NCBI GenBank assembly: GCA_003243455.1
Contig: QFQS01000026.1
Location: 1-11,203 of the forward strand
From: Cereibacter sphaeroides
Lineage (GTDB): Bacteria > Pseudomonadota > Alphaproteobacteria > Rhodobacterales > Rhodobacteraceae
DNA length: 11,203 nt
Reading direction: 5' to 3'
A model generated the notes under the pieces. The model saw nothing but the letters and a program-made list of their open reading frames with translations, did no database searches and was not told where the DNA came from. A program made the position numbers and the translations under genes. This document shows, piece by piece, positions 1 to 8,851 of this stretch; position 1 is the first letter of the stretch, and each line of letters starts with the position of its first letter.

Positions 1-1959
1 GAAATTCTGGATCAGCACATTGGCGTCCACCGATCCGCCCGGTTCCAGCACCTGTTTGCGATATTGCATGGCGGTGGCCTTGTCGCGAATGCCGCTCGTC
101 TTGAAGCGGGTGAAGAGGTCGAGCGCGATCGCCTTGGACCAGACATAGGTGTAATAGATCGCCGAATAGCCATCCAGATGGCCGAAACTGGCATAGGCAT
201 GGGTGTTCGGGACGGGCGGGAACATCGAATAGCGGCTGATCTGCGCATCATACATGGTGGCAAGGTCGAAATCGGGCGCGCGATTGTAGAAGTTGAGCGA
301 GACGGCCGAATAGGCAAGCTGTCCCTTCCATCGTCCCGCTTCACCGAACTGGCGACCGGCATTCATCTTCTTCACCAGATCTTCCGGGATGGGCTGGCCC
401 TGCGCATTGGAGGCAAAGCCCTTTAGCGTGTCATAATCCCAGGTCCATTCCTCCAGCAATTGCGAGGGGGCCTCGATAAAGTCCCATTGCAGATTGCTCA
501 TCGACTGAAGGCTGTAGGTCTGTTTGCCCGAATAGAGGCTGTGGATCAGATGGCCGAATTCGTGGAGGAAAGTCGTCACATCGTCATGGTCCATCGGCCC
601 GCTGGCCGGGAAGTTGCAGATGAGTGCGCCGACCGGCACCTGTTGCCCGGTGACGCCGGTGCGGATCGGGAATTGCGCGGCATGATTATATTTGCCGGTG
701 CGGGGATGCATGTCGAGATAGAAGCGGCCGACCAGCTTGCCCTGATCATAGAGTTCCCATGCGGTGACGCTCTTGTCCCAGACGGGCGTGTTCCACGGGC
801 GAATGTCCGCGCCGAACAGGTCGCCGACCAGTTTGAAAATGCCCTGACGCGCCTTGTCATAGGTGAAATATTGGCGGACGACTTCGGCATCGACGGCATA
901 TTTCTGCTTGCGCAGCAGGTTCTGCATATAGCTGTTGTCCCAGCCTTCCAGCCGGTCGATGCTGGGATCGACCGTCCTGGCGAAGGCGAGCAGTTCGTCA
1001 TAATCCTTGGTCGCGCCGGGCTTTGCCGCGACATTGACGTCATCGATGAAGGTGGCCGCGCGGGTCGGGTTGCCGATCATCTTGTCGGCGGTGATCAGTG
1101 TCGCATAATCGGGTTTGCTGAGCAGTTGCGCCAGAGCGTAGCGCTTTTGCAGCAGCGTCTTGAAGACCGTCTCGTTGGTGGGCCAGCCGCGATTGCGGAA
1201 AGCGATCAACACTTTCCGTCGGGTGTCGCGGATCGACGCAAAATCGAAAATGGGGAAGATGTCGGGATAGTCGTAGCTGACATGGACGAGGCCATCGGCA
1301 TCGGGCTTGTGCGCGTCGATATAATCCTGCGGCAGGCCTTTCAGCTCTTCGGGCCTGAGCGGAATATCGCCCTTGTCGTCGCGGATATTCTTGGCGAAGA
1401 GCAGGCCGGTTTCGATGATTTCCTTTTGGAGCTGCGCAACCTTGGCCCGGGTCGCTTCATCCCGGTCGACGCCAGCCAGCCGATAGCTGACCAGTTGCTT
1501 GTTCAGTATGTAGGCTGTTTTTGTATCGAGGCCAGCCGTTGGGATGGCGGACAGGCGATCATAGATCGGGCGGGACAGAGAGATTTCGGTACCGAGCGCG
1601 GCGAGTTTCTGAACGCAGGCTTCGGCTGCTGCGCGGATTTTCTCGTCGGGGTTGGTTTCCGAAATCAGATACATTTCGCTGGAGCCGTCCGACAGGATCA
1701 GCGACAGATGGTCATAGGCGGTCAAATCGCTGGCAATCGCAGCCTTGCCCGTCCGCGTTTCCAATGCCGTCTTGGCCTTGGTCGCCAGCGAGAAAATGGC
1801 AGAGCAGCGCGATTCCACGGCGGCGGTATCGGCCAGTGTCAGCGGCAGGGGATCGAGCAGGCCGTGAATGTCGGCCGCAGTAGGTGCGGTCGTGGGGGCT
1901 GCGAGCGCGGTGCCGCTCAGCAATATGGACAGGAGCGGTAAGCGAGACAGGACAGACAT
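1..1959 (-). CDS. M3 family zinc metallopeptidase (oligopeptidase/peptidyl-dipeptidase Dcp type), secreted, 3' end beyond window
   Basis: The reading frame is open for 653 codons from the ATG at 1959 down to base 1, so the C-terminus lies outside the window; from the usual family length only a few tens of residues should be missing. The N-terminus reads MSVLSRLPLLSILLSGTALA-A, a signal peptide with an ALA-A type signal peptidase I site, so the enzyme is probably periplasmic. The zinc motif HEFGH is at residues 466-470 (bases 550-564), with the third ligand probably Glu496 in DFIEAPSQ. The motif GRFYLDMHPRTGK lies upstream, and a GHLDGYSAIYYTYVW segment matches the substrate-binding Tyr region downstream. 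M3 enzymes cleave short peptides. A G-rich stretch (GGGGGG) 5 nt before the ATG serves as ribosome binding site. The gene follows the MoxR gene on the same strand after 88 bp. The long plus-strand frame opposite it is an antisense shadow. Family assignment is firm; the exact specificity (Dcp or oligopeptidase A) is not. Confidence 0.93.
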   Translation of the reverse strand, partial: MSVLSRLPLLSILLSGTALAAPTTAPTAADIHGLLDPLPLTLADTAAVESRCSAIFSLATKAKTALETRTGKAAIASDLTAYDHLSLILSDGSSEMYLISETNPDEKIRAAAEACVQKLAALGTEISLSRPIYDRLSAIPTAGLDTKTAYILNKQLVSYRLAGVDRDEATRAKVAQLQKEIIETGLLFAKNIRDDKGDIPLRPEELKGLPQDYIDAHKPDADGLVHVSYDYPDIFPIFDFASIRDTRRKVLIAFRNRGWPTNETVFKTLLQKRYALAQLLSKPDYATLITADKMIGNPTRAATFIDDVNVAAKPGATKDYDELLAFARTVDPSIDRLEGWDNSYMQNLLRKQKYAVDAEVVRQYFTYDKARQGIFKLVGDLFGADIRPWNTPVWDKSVTAWELYDQGKLVGRFYLDMHPRTGKYNHAAQFPIRTGVTGQQVPVGALICNFPASGPMDHDDVTTFLHEFGHLIHSLYSGKQTYSLQSMSNLQWDFIEAPSQLLEEWTWDYDTLKGFASNAQGQPIPEDLVKKMNAGRQFGEAGRWKGQLAYSAVSLNFYNRAPDFDLATMYDAQISRYSMFPPVPNTHAYASFGHLDGYSAIYYTYVWSKAIALDLFTRFKTSGIRDKATAMQYRKQVLEPGGSVDANVLIQNF

Positions 1960-2017
1960 GAAACCCCCCAGGCTTTATGATTGAGGGGAGAGTGGCAAGG
2001 ATAGACGGCGCGCGCAA

Positions 2018-2034
2018 GTGACGCGGCCTGTCAC
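2018..2034. repeat. Small inverted repeat between the MoxR and M3 peptidase genes
   Basis: GTGAC and GTCAC arms are separated by 7 nt in the 88-bp gap between the MoxR stop and the peptidase start. A second small palindrome (TGACGGCGTCA, 2040-2050) overlaps the MoxR stop codon. Neither is followed by a T-run on the minus strand, so they are not convincing intrinsic terminators. A weak hairpin or operator-like site is possible. Confidence 0.3.
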
Positions 2035-2047
2035 AAATATGACGGCG

Positions 2048-2893
2048 TCACGCCCCCTTGCGCCGGGACATGAAGGCGAGGCGTTCGAACATCATGATGT
2101 CCTGCTCATTCTTGAGCAGGGCGCCGTGCAGCGGGGGAATGGCCTTGCCGGTGTCGCTGCTCTGCAGCACCTCGAGCGGCATATCTTCATTGAGCAGCAG
2201 TTTCAGCCAGTCGAGCAGTTCGGAAGTGCTGGGCTTTTTCTTGAGGCCCGGCACCTCGCGGATGTCGTAGAATATCTCCATCGCGCGGTTGAGCAGGATT
2301 TTCTGGATGCCGGGGAAATGCACCTCGACAATCTGCTGCATCGTCTCACGGTCGGGAAATTTGATATAATGGAAAAAGCAGCGGCGCAGGAAAGCGTCGG
2401 GCAGTTCCTTTTCATTATTGGAGGTGATGACCACCACCGGCCGTTCCTGCGCCGCGATGGTCTCGCCCGTTTCATAGACGTGGAAGGCCATGCGATCGAG
2501 TTCCTGCAACAGGTCGTTGGGGAATTCGATGTCAGCCTTGTCGATCTCGTCGATCAGCAACACGGGCAGGGTGGGGGCGGTGAAGGCCTCCCACAGCTTG
2601 CCCTTGCGGATATAGTTGGAAATGTCGTGGACGCGCGGATCGCCAAGCTGGCCGTCGCGCAGGCGGGCGACGGCATCATATTCATACAGGCCCTGATGCG
2701 CCTTGGTCGTCGACTTAACGTTCCATTCGATGAGGGGCGCGCCCAGGGCGGCGGCGATTTCCTGCGCCAGCACCGTCTTGCCGGTGCCCGGCTCGCCTTT
2801 CACCAGCAAGGGGCGGCGCAGCAGCACCGCGGCATTGACCGCGACCTTCAGGTCGTCGGTGGCGACATAATCCTGCGTGCCTTCAAAGCGCAT
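2048..2893 (-). CDS. MoxR family AAA+ ATPase
   Basis: A 281-aa protein built almost entirely of one AAA+ module. Walker A GEPGTGKT is at residues 33-40, Walker B VLLIDE at 111-116, sensor 1 at TSNN (157-160), and the likely arginine finger is Arg170/Arg171 in FLRRC. MoxR ATPases act as chaperone-like remodellers that help assemble or activate partner complexes, usually with a von Willebrand factor A (VWA) protein encoded next door. Here the downstream neighbour is the M3 peptidase and the upstream one an uncharacterised protein, so no VWA partner is adjacent. The ATG at 2893 fits the conserved N-terminus (MRFEGTQDYVATDDL); the ribosome binding site is weak (GGACG region). An upstream ATG is out of frame. 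The client is unknown. The family call is firm. Confidence 0.93.
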   Translation of the reverse strand: MRFEGTQDYVATDDLKVAVNAAVLLRRPLLVKGEPGTGKTVLAQEIAAALGAPLIEWNVKSTTKAHQGLYEYDAVARLRDGQLGDPRVHDISNYIRKGKLWEAFTAPTLPVLLIDEIDKADIEFPNDLLQELDRMAFHVYETGETIAAQERPVVVITSNNEKELPDAFLRRCFFHYIKFPDRETMQQIVEVHFPGIQKILLNRAMEIFYDIREVPGLKKKPSTSELLDWLKLLLNEDMPLEVLQSSDTGKAIPPLHGALLKNEQDIMMFERLAFMSRRKGA

Positions 2894-2995
2894 ATCGTCC
2901 GTCCGCTTGCCTCTCTGTCCATGGGACTAGGCAATGCGGCGGGGGCGCGCAATGCGTTTGTGCGCTGCGGCGAGGGCAGCGGGAGGGGAAGGCGA

Positions 2996-3676
2996 TCAGT
3001 CGTGGCGGCCGCGCACGTCGGCACGTGCGGCCAGCAGATCCCACAGGCCACGATGCTGGTTCAGCATCTGGCGGGCGCCGAACTGGATGGCGCGGTCGAT
3101 GGCATCGTCGCCGCCGATGGCGCGGGCGACGTCCAGCGTGTCCTGACGTTCGGGCAGGGTGCAGCGATGCGGTTCCAGCCCCGCGCGGATCGCCGCCATG
3201 TCGAGCACATGGCGAACCGCCCGCCAATCCAGCACCAGGGCGATGGCCGCCCCCATGGCGCAACCGCGCCGGTCGGACTGGGCCAGCATGTCGAGCGCAT
3301 GGCGCTGCTGGCCGACGGCGGTTTCGCAATCGGCCTGACCCGCGGTGCTGGGGACAGGGCCGGTGGCGACGGTGACCTGGGTCAGATAGGCGCGTTCGGC
3401 CGCGAAGGCATCGGCCGCCTCGATCAGCCAGCGGCGGGCCGCATTGTCGGCCGAGCGGGTCGCGGCATGATCAATCACGCCGGGATGGCGGCCATGGAGC
3501 AGGCAGAGATAATAAGCGGCATCGGCAAGGTCGGGCAGGGATAGCATCCCTTCGCGCACGACGCCCATGCCGGCGCGATTCGCATGGACGTGCGAGGCCG
3601 TGCCGTCGGCTGTAACCAGCGCCTCCAGAACGCGCGCAATGTCGCCAAATTGATAGCGTGGTGCCGCTTCGCTCAT
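2996..3676 (-). CDS. Uncharacterised 226-aa protein, probably sphingomonad-specific
   Basis: I do not recognise a characterised family; by recall it may belong to a DUF family limited to sphingomonads (possibly DUF6975, not verified). The chosen start is the ATG at 3676 (MSEAAPRYQFGD), preceded by AGGGA at suitable spacing. An upstream in-frame start at 3727 would add 17 basic residues with no ribosome binding site. The protein is Ala-rich and predicted largely helical, without signal peptide or membrane segment. His-rich spots occur at SHVHANRAG (28-36) and LLHGRHPGVIDHAA (59-72). It lies just downstream of the rpoD terminator and 102 bp upstream of the MoxR ATPase on the same strand, so co-transcription with MoxR is possible but unproven. 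Coding status is supported by length, start context and strand agreement with its neighbours. Confidence 0.75.
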   Translation of the reverse strand: MSEAAPRYQFGDIARVLEALVTADGTASHVHANRAGMGVVREGMLSLPDLADAAYYLCLLHGRHPGVIDHAATRSADNAARRWLIEAADAFAAERAYLTQVTVATGPVPSTAGQADCETAVGQQRHALDMLAQSDRRGCAMGAAIALVLDWRAVRHVLDMAAIRAGLEPHRCTLPERQDTLDVARAIGGDDAIDRAIQFGARQMLNQHRGLWDLLAARADVRGRHD

Positions 3677-3766
3677 ATTCCAATCCCTGTAGGCCCCGGT
3701 CCGCCAGCGAGGTCTTCGAAAAGGCAAGCTAGGGGAACGGGGTAAAGGAGGGGTTTACGGCAACGC

Positions 3767-3799
3767 AAAAAAAGGCGGCCCGCAAGGAGCCGCCCCTTT
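3767..3799 (-). terminator. Rho-independent terminator downstream of rpoD
   Basis: Read on the minus strand, a GGCGGC arm (3794-3789) and a GCCGCC arm (3779-3774) enclose a 9-nt loop and are followed at once by seven T residues (3773-3767). It begins about 53 bp after the rpoD stop, so it should end the yqeY-dnaG-rpoD transcript and insulate the next gene downstream. Confidence 0.9.
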
Positions 3800-3851
3800 C
3801 CCCATGCGGGGCCGGTATGGATGCGCCCAAGACGCATCGCCAAACCGTCTC

Positions 3852-5805
<1,954 letters not shown>

Positions 5806-5848
5806 TTATTCGCCTTGCCTCGTCACCCGACAAACGGGCTGACCTTTA

Positions 5849-7699
5849 TCAAATACCATCTTCGGACTGGCCAAGTTCCGCCAGGCGGAGCAGATGATTG
5901 CGGTGAGCCGCCAGCGCCTGATTTTGCGCCAGCAAATTCTCTTCGGTCAAATCTGCCTTTACCCGCTCCGTTGCCGTGGCCAAATTTCGTTCAAGCTCCG
6001 GTCCCTGCGCCATCACCCGAACGGCCTCTTCCAAATCGCGTGCGACACGATCAGGGTCAGTGGTCATCCTGCTTGCGGTGAGTGAGAACGTATCGGCCCG
6101 GAGCATCCCCTTGGCCATATTATACATGAAGGACAGGCGAATCATCGTGTCGAGCAGGCTGGCGAGCATGGGATCGCCGATTTGCAGGGCCGCCAGCATT
6201 TCCCGATGGGGCGCAATCTGTTCGGGATGGCGCAGCAGACTGGCCAATGTGGCACGCAGCAACCGCTGTTCAAGGCCGTCGGCGCCGATGGCGCGAGCCT
6301 CCGTTCCGGCGGGGGGCAGGGGCGGTTTCCAGTTGCCGCGCCGGTCCCTTTGCCAGCGCGAGGGTTCGCTCGTGCGCCGTCCCGGCGCGGCGGCGGGGGC
6401 GGCCGCGCGGCGGGAAAAGAACAGCATGTCGTAGCGTTCGCGAAACTCATGGGCGTAGTGGGCGCGTACGTCGGGATGCTGGATCGCGTCGGTGATGGCG
6501 CGCAGCCTTTGCTTGAGCGCGGCGCGCTGTTCGGGCGTGTCGAGCGGGGCGACGGTCAGTTCATGGCTCCACAACCGCTCGATCAGCGGCTCGGCGCTGC
6601 CCAGCACCGCTTCCATCGCGGCCGGGCCACTGGCACGGATCAGGTCGTCGGGGTCCTGCCCGGCGGGCAGGGTGGAAAAAGCGAGGCTGTGGCCGGGGCG
6701 CAACAGCGGCAGGGCGCGGGTCGCCGCGCGGATCGCCGCCTTCTGCCCCGCCGAATCACCATCGAAGCAGAGGATGGGCACTTCCACCATCTTCCACAGC
6801 CGTTCGATCTGATGTTCGGTCAGCGCGGTGCCGAGCGGGGCGACCGCTTCGCCGAATCCGGCCTGGGCGAGGGCGATCACGTCCATATAGCCTTCGACCA
6901 CGATGACCCGGCCGCTGCTGCGGCTGGCGGGGGAGGCGCGGTCGATATTGTAGAGGGTGCGCCCCTTGTCGAACAGGGGCGTGTCGGGCGAATTCAGATA
7001 TTTGGGCTCGCCCGCGCCCAGGATGCGGCCGCCAAAGGCGATGACCCGGCCGCGAATGTCGCGGATGGGCAGCATCAGCCGGCCGCGAAACCGGTCATAG
7101 CTTTCGCGCTTCCTGGCTTTGCCGCCATCCGGTTCCAGCCCGTCCGGGTCGATCAGCAGCCCGGCCTCGACCAGCATGGGATCGCCAAATTCCTGGAGCG
7201 CCCCTTTGAGCTTGCCGCGCGAATCGGGGGAATAGCCAAAGCCGAAGGTCTGCGCCGTGGCCGGGGCGATGCCGCGCTGTTGCAGATAGGCGCGGGCCTG
7301 TGCCCCGTCGATGCCGCCAAGCTGCGCGACGAAGAAATCCTGCGCCGCGGCCATGGCATCATGCAGCCCCCTGGCCTGCTCGGCGCGCCGGGCAGCGCGC
7401 GGATCGGGCGCGGGGACATCCATGCCGGCGGTGGCGGCCAGTTCCTTCACCGCCTCCATGAAGGGCAGGCCGCGATGATCGGTCATCCAGCGGATCGCAT
7501 CGCCATGCGCGCCGCAGCCGAAACAATGGTAGAAGCCCTTTTCGTCGTTGATCGTGAAGCTGGGCGTCTTCTCATTATGGAAGGGGCAGCAGGCCTTATA
7601 TTCGCGGCCGGCCTTCTGCACCTTCACCGTCTTGCCGATCAGGGTCGACAGCGAGGTGCGCGCGCGCAGTTCGTCCAGCCATTGCGGGGTGAGGCTCAT
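5849..7699 (-). CDS. dnaG: DNA primase DnaG
   Basis: A 616-aa primase that makes RNA primers at the replication fork with DnaB helicase. The CHC2-type zinc finger has ligands Cys38, His41, Cys59 and Cys62 (CCPFHNEKTPSF ... HCFGCG). The Toprim catalytic core has Glu269 in VVEGYMD and Asp313/Asp315 in CFDGDSAG, closely matching the spacing of E. coli Glu265/Asp309/Asp311. The C-terminal part is the DnaB-interacting helical region. The ATG at 7699 gives the canonical N-terminus MSLTPQWLDELRAR and has no clear ribosome binding site; it overlaps the stop of the upstream GIY-YIG gene as ATGA, suggesting translational coupling. rpoD follows after 43 bp, the classical primase-sigma arrangement of the macromolecular synthesis operon (no rpsU here; yqeY lies upstream instead). 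Confidence 0.97.
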   Translation of the reverse strand: MSLTPQWLDELRARTSLSTLIGKTVKVQKAGREYKACCPFHNEKTPSFTINDEKGFYHCFGCGAHGDAIRWMTDHRGLPFMEAVKELAATAGMDVPAPDPRAARRAEQARGLHDAMAAAQDFFVAQLGGIDGAQARAYLQQRGIAPATAQTFGFGYSPDSRGKLKGALQEFGDPMLVEAGLLIDPDGLEPDGGKARKRESYDRFRGRLMLPIRDIRGRVIAFGGRILGAGEPKYLNSPDTPLFDKGRTLYNIDRASPASRSSGRVIVVEGYMDVIALAQAGFGEAVAPLGTALTEHQIERLWKMVEVPILCFDGDSAGQKAAIRAATRALPLLRPGHSLAFSTLPAGQDPDDLIRASGPAAMEAVLGSAEPLIERLWSHELTVAPLDTPEQRAALKQRLRAITDAIQHPDVRAHYAHEFRERYDMLFFSRRAAAPAAAPGRRTSEPSRWQRDRRGNWKPPLPPAGTEARAIGADGLEQRLLRATLASLLRHPEQIAPHREMLAALQIGDPMLASLLDTMIRLSFMYNMAKGMLRADTFSLTASRMTTDPDRVARDLEEAVRVMAQGPELERNLATATERVKADLTEENLLAQNQALAAHRNHLLRLAELGQSEDGI

Positions 7700-8103
7700 G
7701 CGGATTGCCCAGAATCAGGTGCGCCACACCCGTTCGTTTCGAGCGAAGTCGAGAAACGAGAAGAGGGCTTTGGCTGCTTCCTGCCTTCGTTCGAAGCCAA
7801 GGGAATGTGCGTCGTGCCACGCTCTTTGGGCGGCCGGGCAAGCTGTGACACCAAAGACCAATTCCCTGCTATCATGGCTTCCTTCTTGGCCCGCGACCAG
7901 CCGCCGATGATGCGTTCGGCCTCCAGGGCTTCGATGCGCGTGCCGAAAGTTTCGCTCCAGACAAGCGTTACCGGTCGGCGCGCGGACGTGAACTTGCTTC
8001 CCTGGCCACATTCATGCTGGCCGATGCGATGCTCCAGATTGTCTGTATGGCCGGTATAGTAACGGCCATCGGAGCATTTGAGCATGTAGGTCCAGAACGC
8101 CAT
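7696..8103 (-). CDS. GIY-YIG nuclease domain protein with repeat-derived C-terminal tail
   Basis: A 135-aa protein from the ATG at 8103; a TTG at 8121 would add six residues (MGHIQK) and is less likely. The single GIY-YIG domain fills residues 4 to about 85. Tyr6 (WTYMLKCSDG), Tyr16 (YYTGHTDN), Arg26 (LEHRIGQH) and Glu63 (LEAERIIGGWS) have exactly the spacing of UvrC Tyr19/Tyr29/Arg39/Glu76, so the active site looks complete. It belongs with the small single-domain YhbQ/UPF0213-like group, whose cellular role is uncertain. Residues 91-135 form a polar tail; about residues 115-125 (SRFSTSLETNG) are encoded by one copy of a 31-bp palindromic repeat. The other copy lies about 60 bp upstream of the ATG, in inverted orientation. 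The stop TGA overlaps the dnaG ATG. The gene appears inserted between yqeY and dnaG. Confidence 0.9.
   Translation of the reverse strand: MAFWTYMLKCSDGRYYTGHTDNLEHRIGQHECGQGSKFTSARRPVTLVWSETFGTRIEALEAERIIGGWSRAKKEAMIAGNWSLVSQLARPPKERGTTHIPLASNEGRKQPKPSSRFSTSLETNGCGAPDSGQSA
7729..7759 (+). repeat. 31-bp REP-like palindromic repeat, copy A
   Basis: Identical over 31 bp to the reverse complement of copy B at 8164-8194. Its core can fold: outer arms CGTTTC and GAAACG plus an inner GA/TC pair around a GCGAAG loop, with a 2-nt GA bulge on one side, as in bulged REP hairpins. It lies inside the 3' end of the GIY-YIG gene and about 30 bp from the dnaG start. The motif resembles a dispersed repeat I recall as common in sphingomonad genomes. 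Confidence 0.85.
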
Positions 8104-8131
8104 TTTCTGAATATGCCCCAACCGGCGCCCA

Positions 8132-8156
8132 TGTCGAGCATCCGGTGTCGAGCATC
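8132..8156. repeat. Short tandem direct repeat (11 nt, period 14)
   Basis: TGTCGAGCATC occurs at 8132-8142 and again at 8146-8156, upstream of the GIY-YIG ATG and next to repeat copy B. It may be a duplication scar or chance; no function is evident. Confidence 0.5.
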
Positions 8157-8163
8157 GTGCCAG

Positions 8164-8194
8164 TCGTTTCTCGACTTCGCTCGAAACGAACGGG
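8164..8194 (-). repeat. 31-bp REP-like palindromic repeat, copy B (inverted relative to copy A)
   Basis: The exact reverse complement of copy A, placed 404 bp from it, so that the pair brackets almost the whole GIY-YIG gene. It lies in the yqeY to GIY-YIG gap, 61 bp upstream of the GIY-YIG ATG. Identity stops sharply at both ends. It forms the same bulged hairpin as copy A. Confidence 0.85.
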
Positions 8195-8244
8195 AACTGG
8201 ATATTCGTCCCTCCCGCGAGCGGCAGGGGCCAATTGGCAAAAGC

Positions 8245-8697
8245 TTAGGACAAAGCCGCCTTCACCAGGCCGCTCGCCTTGCTCATGTCGATTACCGAGC
8301 CGTGGCGTTCCTTCAGGACGGCCATGACCTTGCCCATGTCCTTCAGGCTCTGCGCGCCCAGTTCGGCCTTGATCGCCTCGATCGCGGCGGTGGTTTCCTC
8401 CGGCGAGAGCTGGGCGGGCAGGAAGCTTTCGATCACGTCCAGTTCGCCCTGTTCCTTCGCGGCCAGTTCCTCACGGCCGCCGCTCTTGAACATGTCGATG
8501 GATTCCCGGCGCTGCTTCACCATCTTTTGCAGAACCTCCACCACGACGGTGTCGTCGTCGGGCACGGTGGCGGCGGTGCGCAGTTCGATGTCGCGATCCT
8601 TGAGTTTGGCCAGGATCAGGCGGACGGCGGCCAGCCGATCCTTGTCCCCGGCCTTCATGGCCGTAAGCTGCGCGCTCTTGATGGTTTCGCGAATCAT
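8245..8697 (-). CDS. yqeY: GatB/YqeY domain-containing protein
   Basis: A 150-aa protein starting MIRETIKSAQLTAMKAGDKDRLAAVRLI and continuing LAKLKDRDIELR, the standard N-terminus of stand-alone YqeY proteins. The later segment (VIESFLPAQLSPEETTAAIEAIKAELG, then MGKVMAVLKERHG and ASGLVKAAL at the end) completes the YqeY domain, which resembles the C-terminal tRNA-binding region of amidotransferase subunit GatB. Its molecular role is poorly defined. The frame stays open upstream to 8991, but that part is antisense to carA, so the start is the ATG at 8697, with AGGA about 10 nt before it. It is divergent from carA and upstream of dnaG-rpoD, a gene order I recall as common in alphaproteobacteria. 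Confidence 0.94.
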   Translation of the reverse strand: MIRETIKSAQLTAMKAGDKDRLAAVRLILAKLKDRDIELRTAATVPDDDTVVVEVLQKMVKQRRESIDMFKSGGREELAAKEQGELDVIESFLPAQLSPEETTAAIEAIKAELGAQSLKDMGKVMAVLKERHGSVIDMSKASGLVKAALS

Positions 8698-8851
8698 GGC
8701 GAACGAATCCTGTGTCTGTCGGAAAGAGACAGATATAGGGGCAAAAGAGATTTTTAACAGGCGTTGACCGCGGGCGCCCACAAGCCTAGGTGGCGGGCCG
8801 TTTAACCCGCTGAAGACGGGTTCCCGCAAAAGCATAAAGGACCGATCTGCC
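8698..8851. promoter_or_regulatory. Divergent promoter region between yqeY and carA
   Basis: A 154-bp gap from which both operons must start. On the plus strand TTGACC (8764-8769), a 17-nt spacer and TAGGTG (8787-8792) form a candidate carA promoter. On the minus strand TATATC (8737-8732), with CTGTTA 17 nt upstream, is a weaker candidate for yqeY. The yqeY leader also holds an inverted repeat, TCTGTC/GACAGA (8715-8720 and 8728-8733). The promoter boxes are inferred from consensus similarity only. Confidence 0.5.
8804..8822 (+). promoter_or_regulatory. Hairpin in the carA leader
   Basis: AACCCG (8804-8809) and CGGGTT (8817-8822) pair perfectly around a 7-nt loop, about 30 nt upstream of the carA ATG and 14 nt before its AAAGGA ribosome binding site. 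No T-run follows, so it is not an intrinsic terminator. It could affect mRNA stability or translation of carA; a regulatory role is inference. Confidence 0.45.

Larger units (their letters stand above)
8104..8244. other. 141-bp intergenic gap between yqeY and the GIY-YIG gene
   Basis: It contains the tandem 11-nt repeat, repeat copy B and, just after the yqeY stop, a perfect 10-bp palindrome GCCAATTGGC (8229-8238). No T-run follows the palindrome on the minus strand and no coding frame is convincing, so yqeY transcription may run on into the GIY-YIG, dnaG and rpoD genes. Confidence 0.6.

Noticed and set aside
460..1941. Long plus-strand open frame of 493 codons
   Set aside because: It is antisense to the M3 peptidase, whose frame carries the HEFGH motif and a signal peptide. 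GC-rich codon use leaves the opposite strand open; the translated product has no recognisable domain.
2018..3544. Plus-strand open frame of 508 codons
   Set aside because: It lies opposite the MoxR ATPase and the 226-aa gene. MoxR has clear Walker motifs on the minus strand, and the antisense product shows no domain.
6182..8059. Plus-strand open frame of 625 codons
   Set aside because: It is antisense to dnaG and the GIY-YIG gene, both of which have intact catalytic motifs on the minus strand.
7729..8194. Classical insertion sequence with terminal inverted repeats
   Set aside because: No DDE or HUH transposase is encoded, no target-site duplication is visible at the outer edges, and each repeat is itself a hairpin, which fits REP-like elements better than IS ends.
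7729..8194. CRISPR array
   Set aside because: There are only two copies, inverted rather than direct, 404 bp apart with a gene between them.
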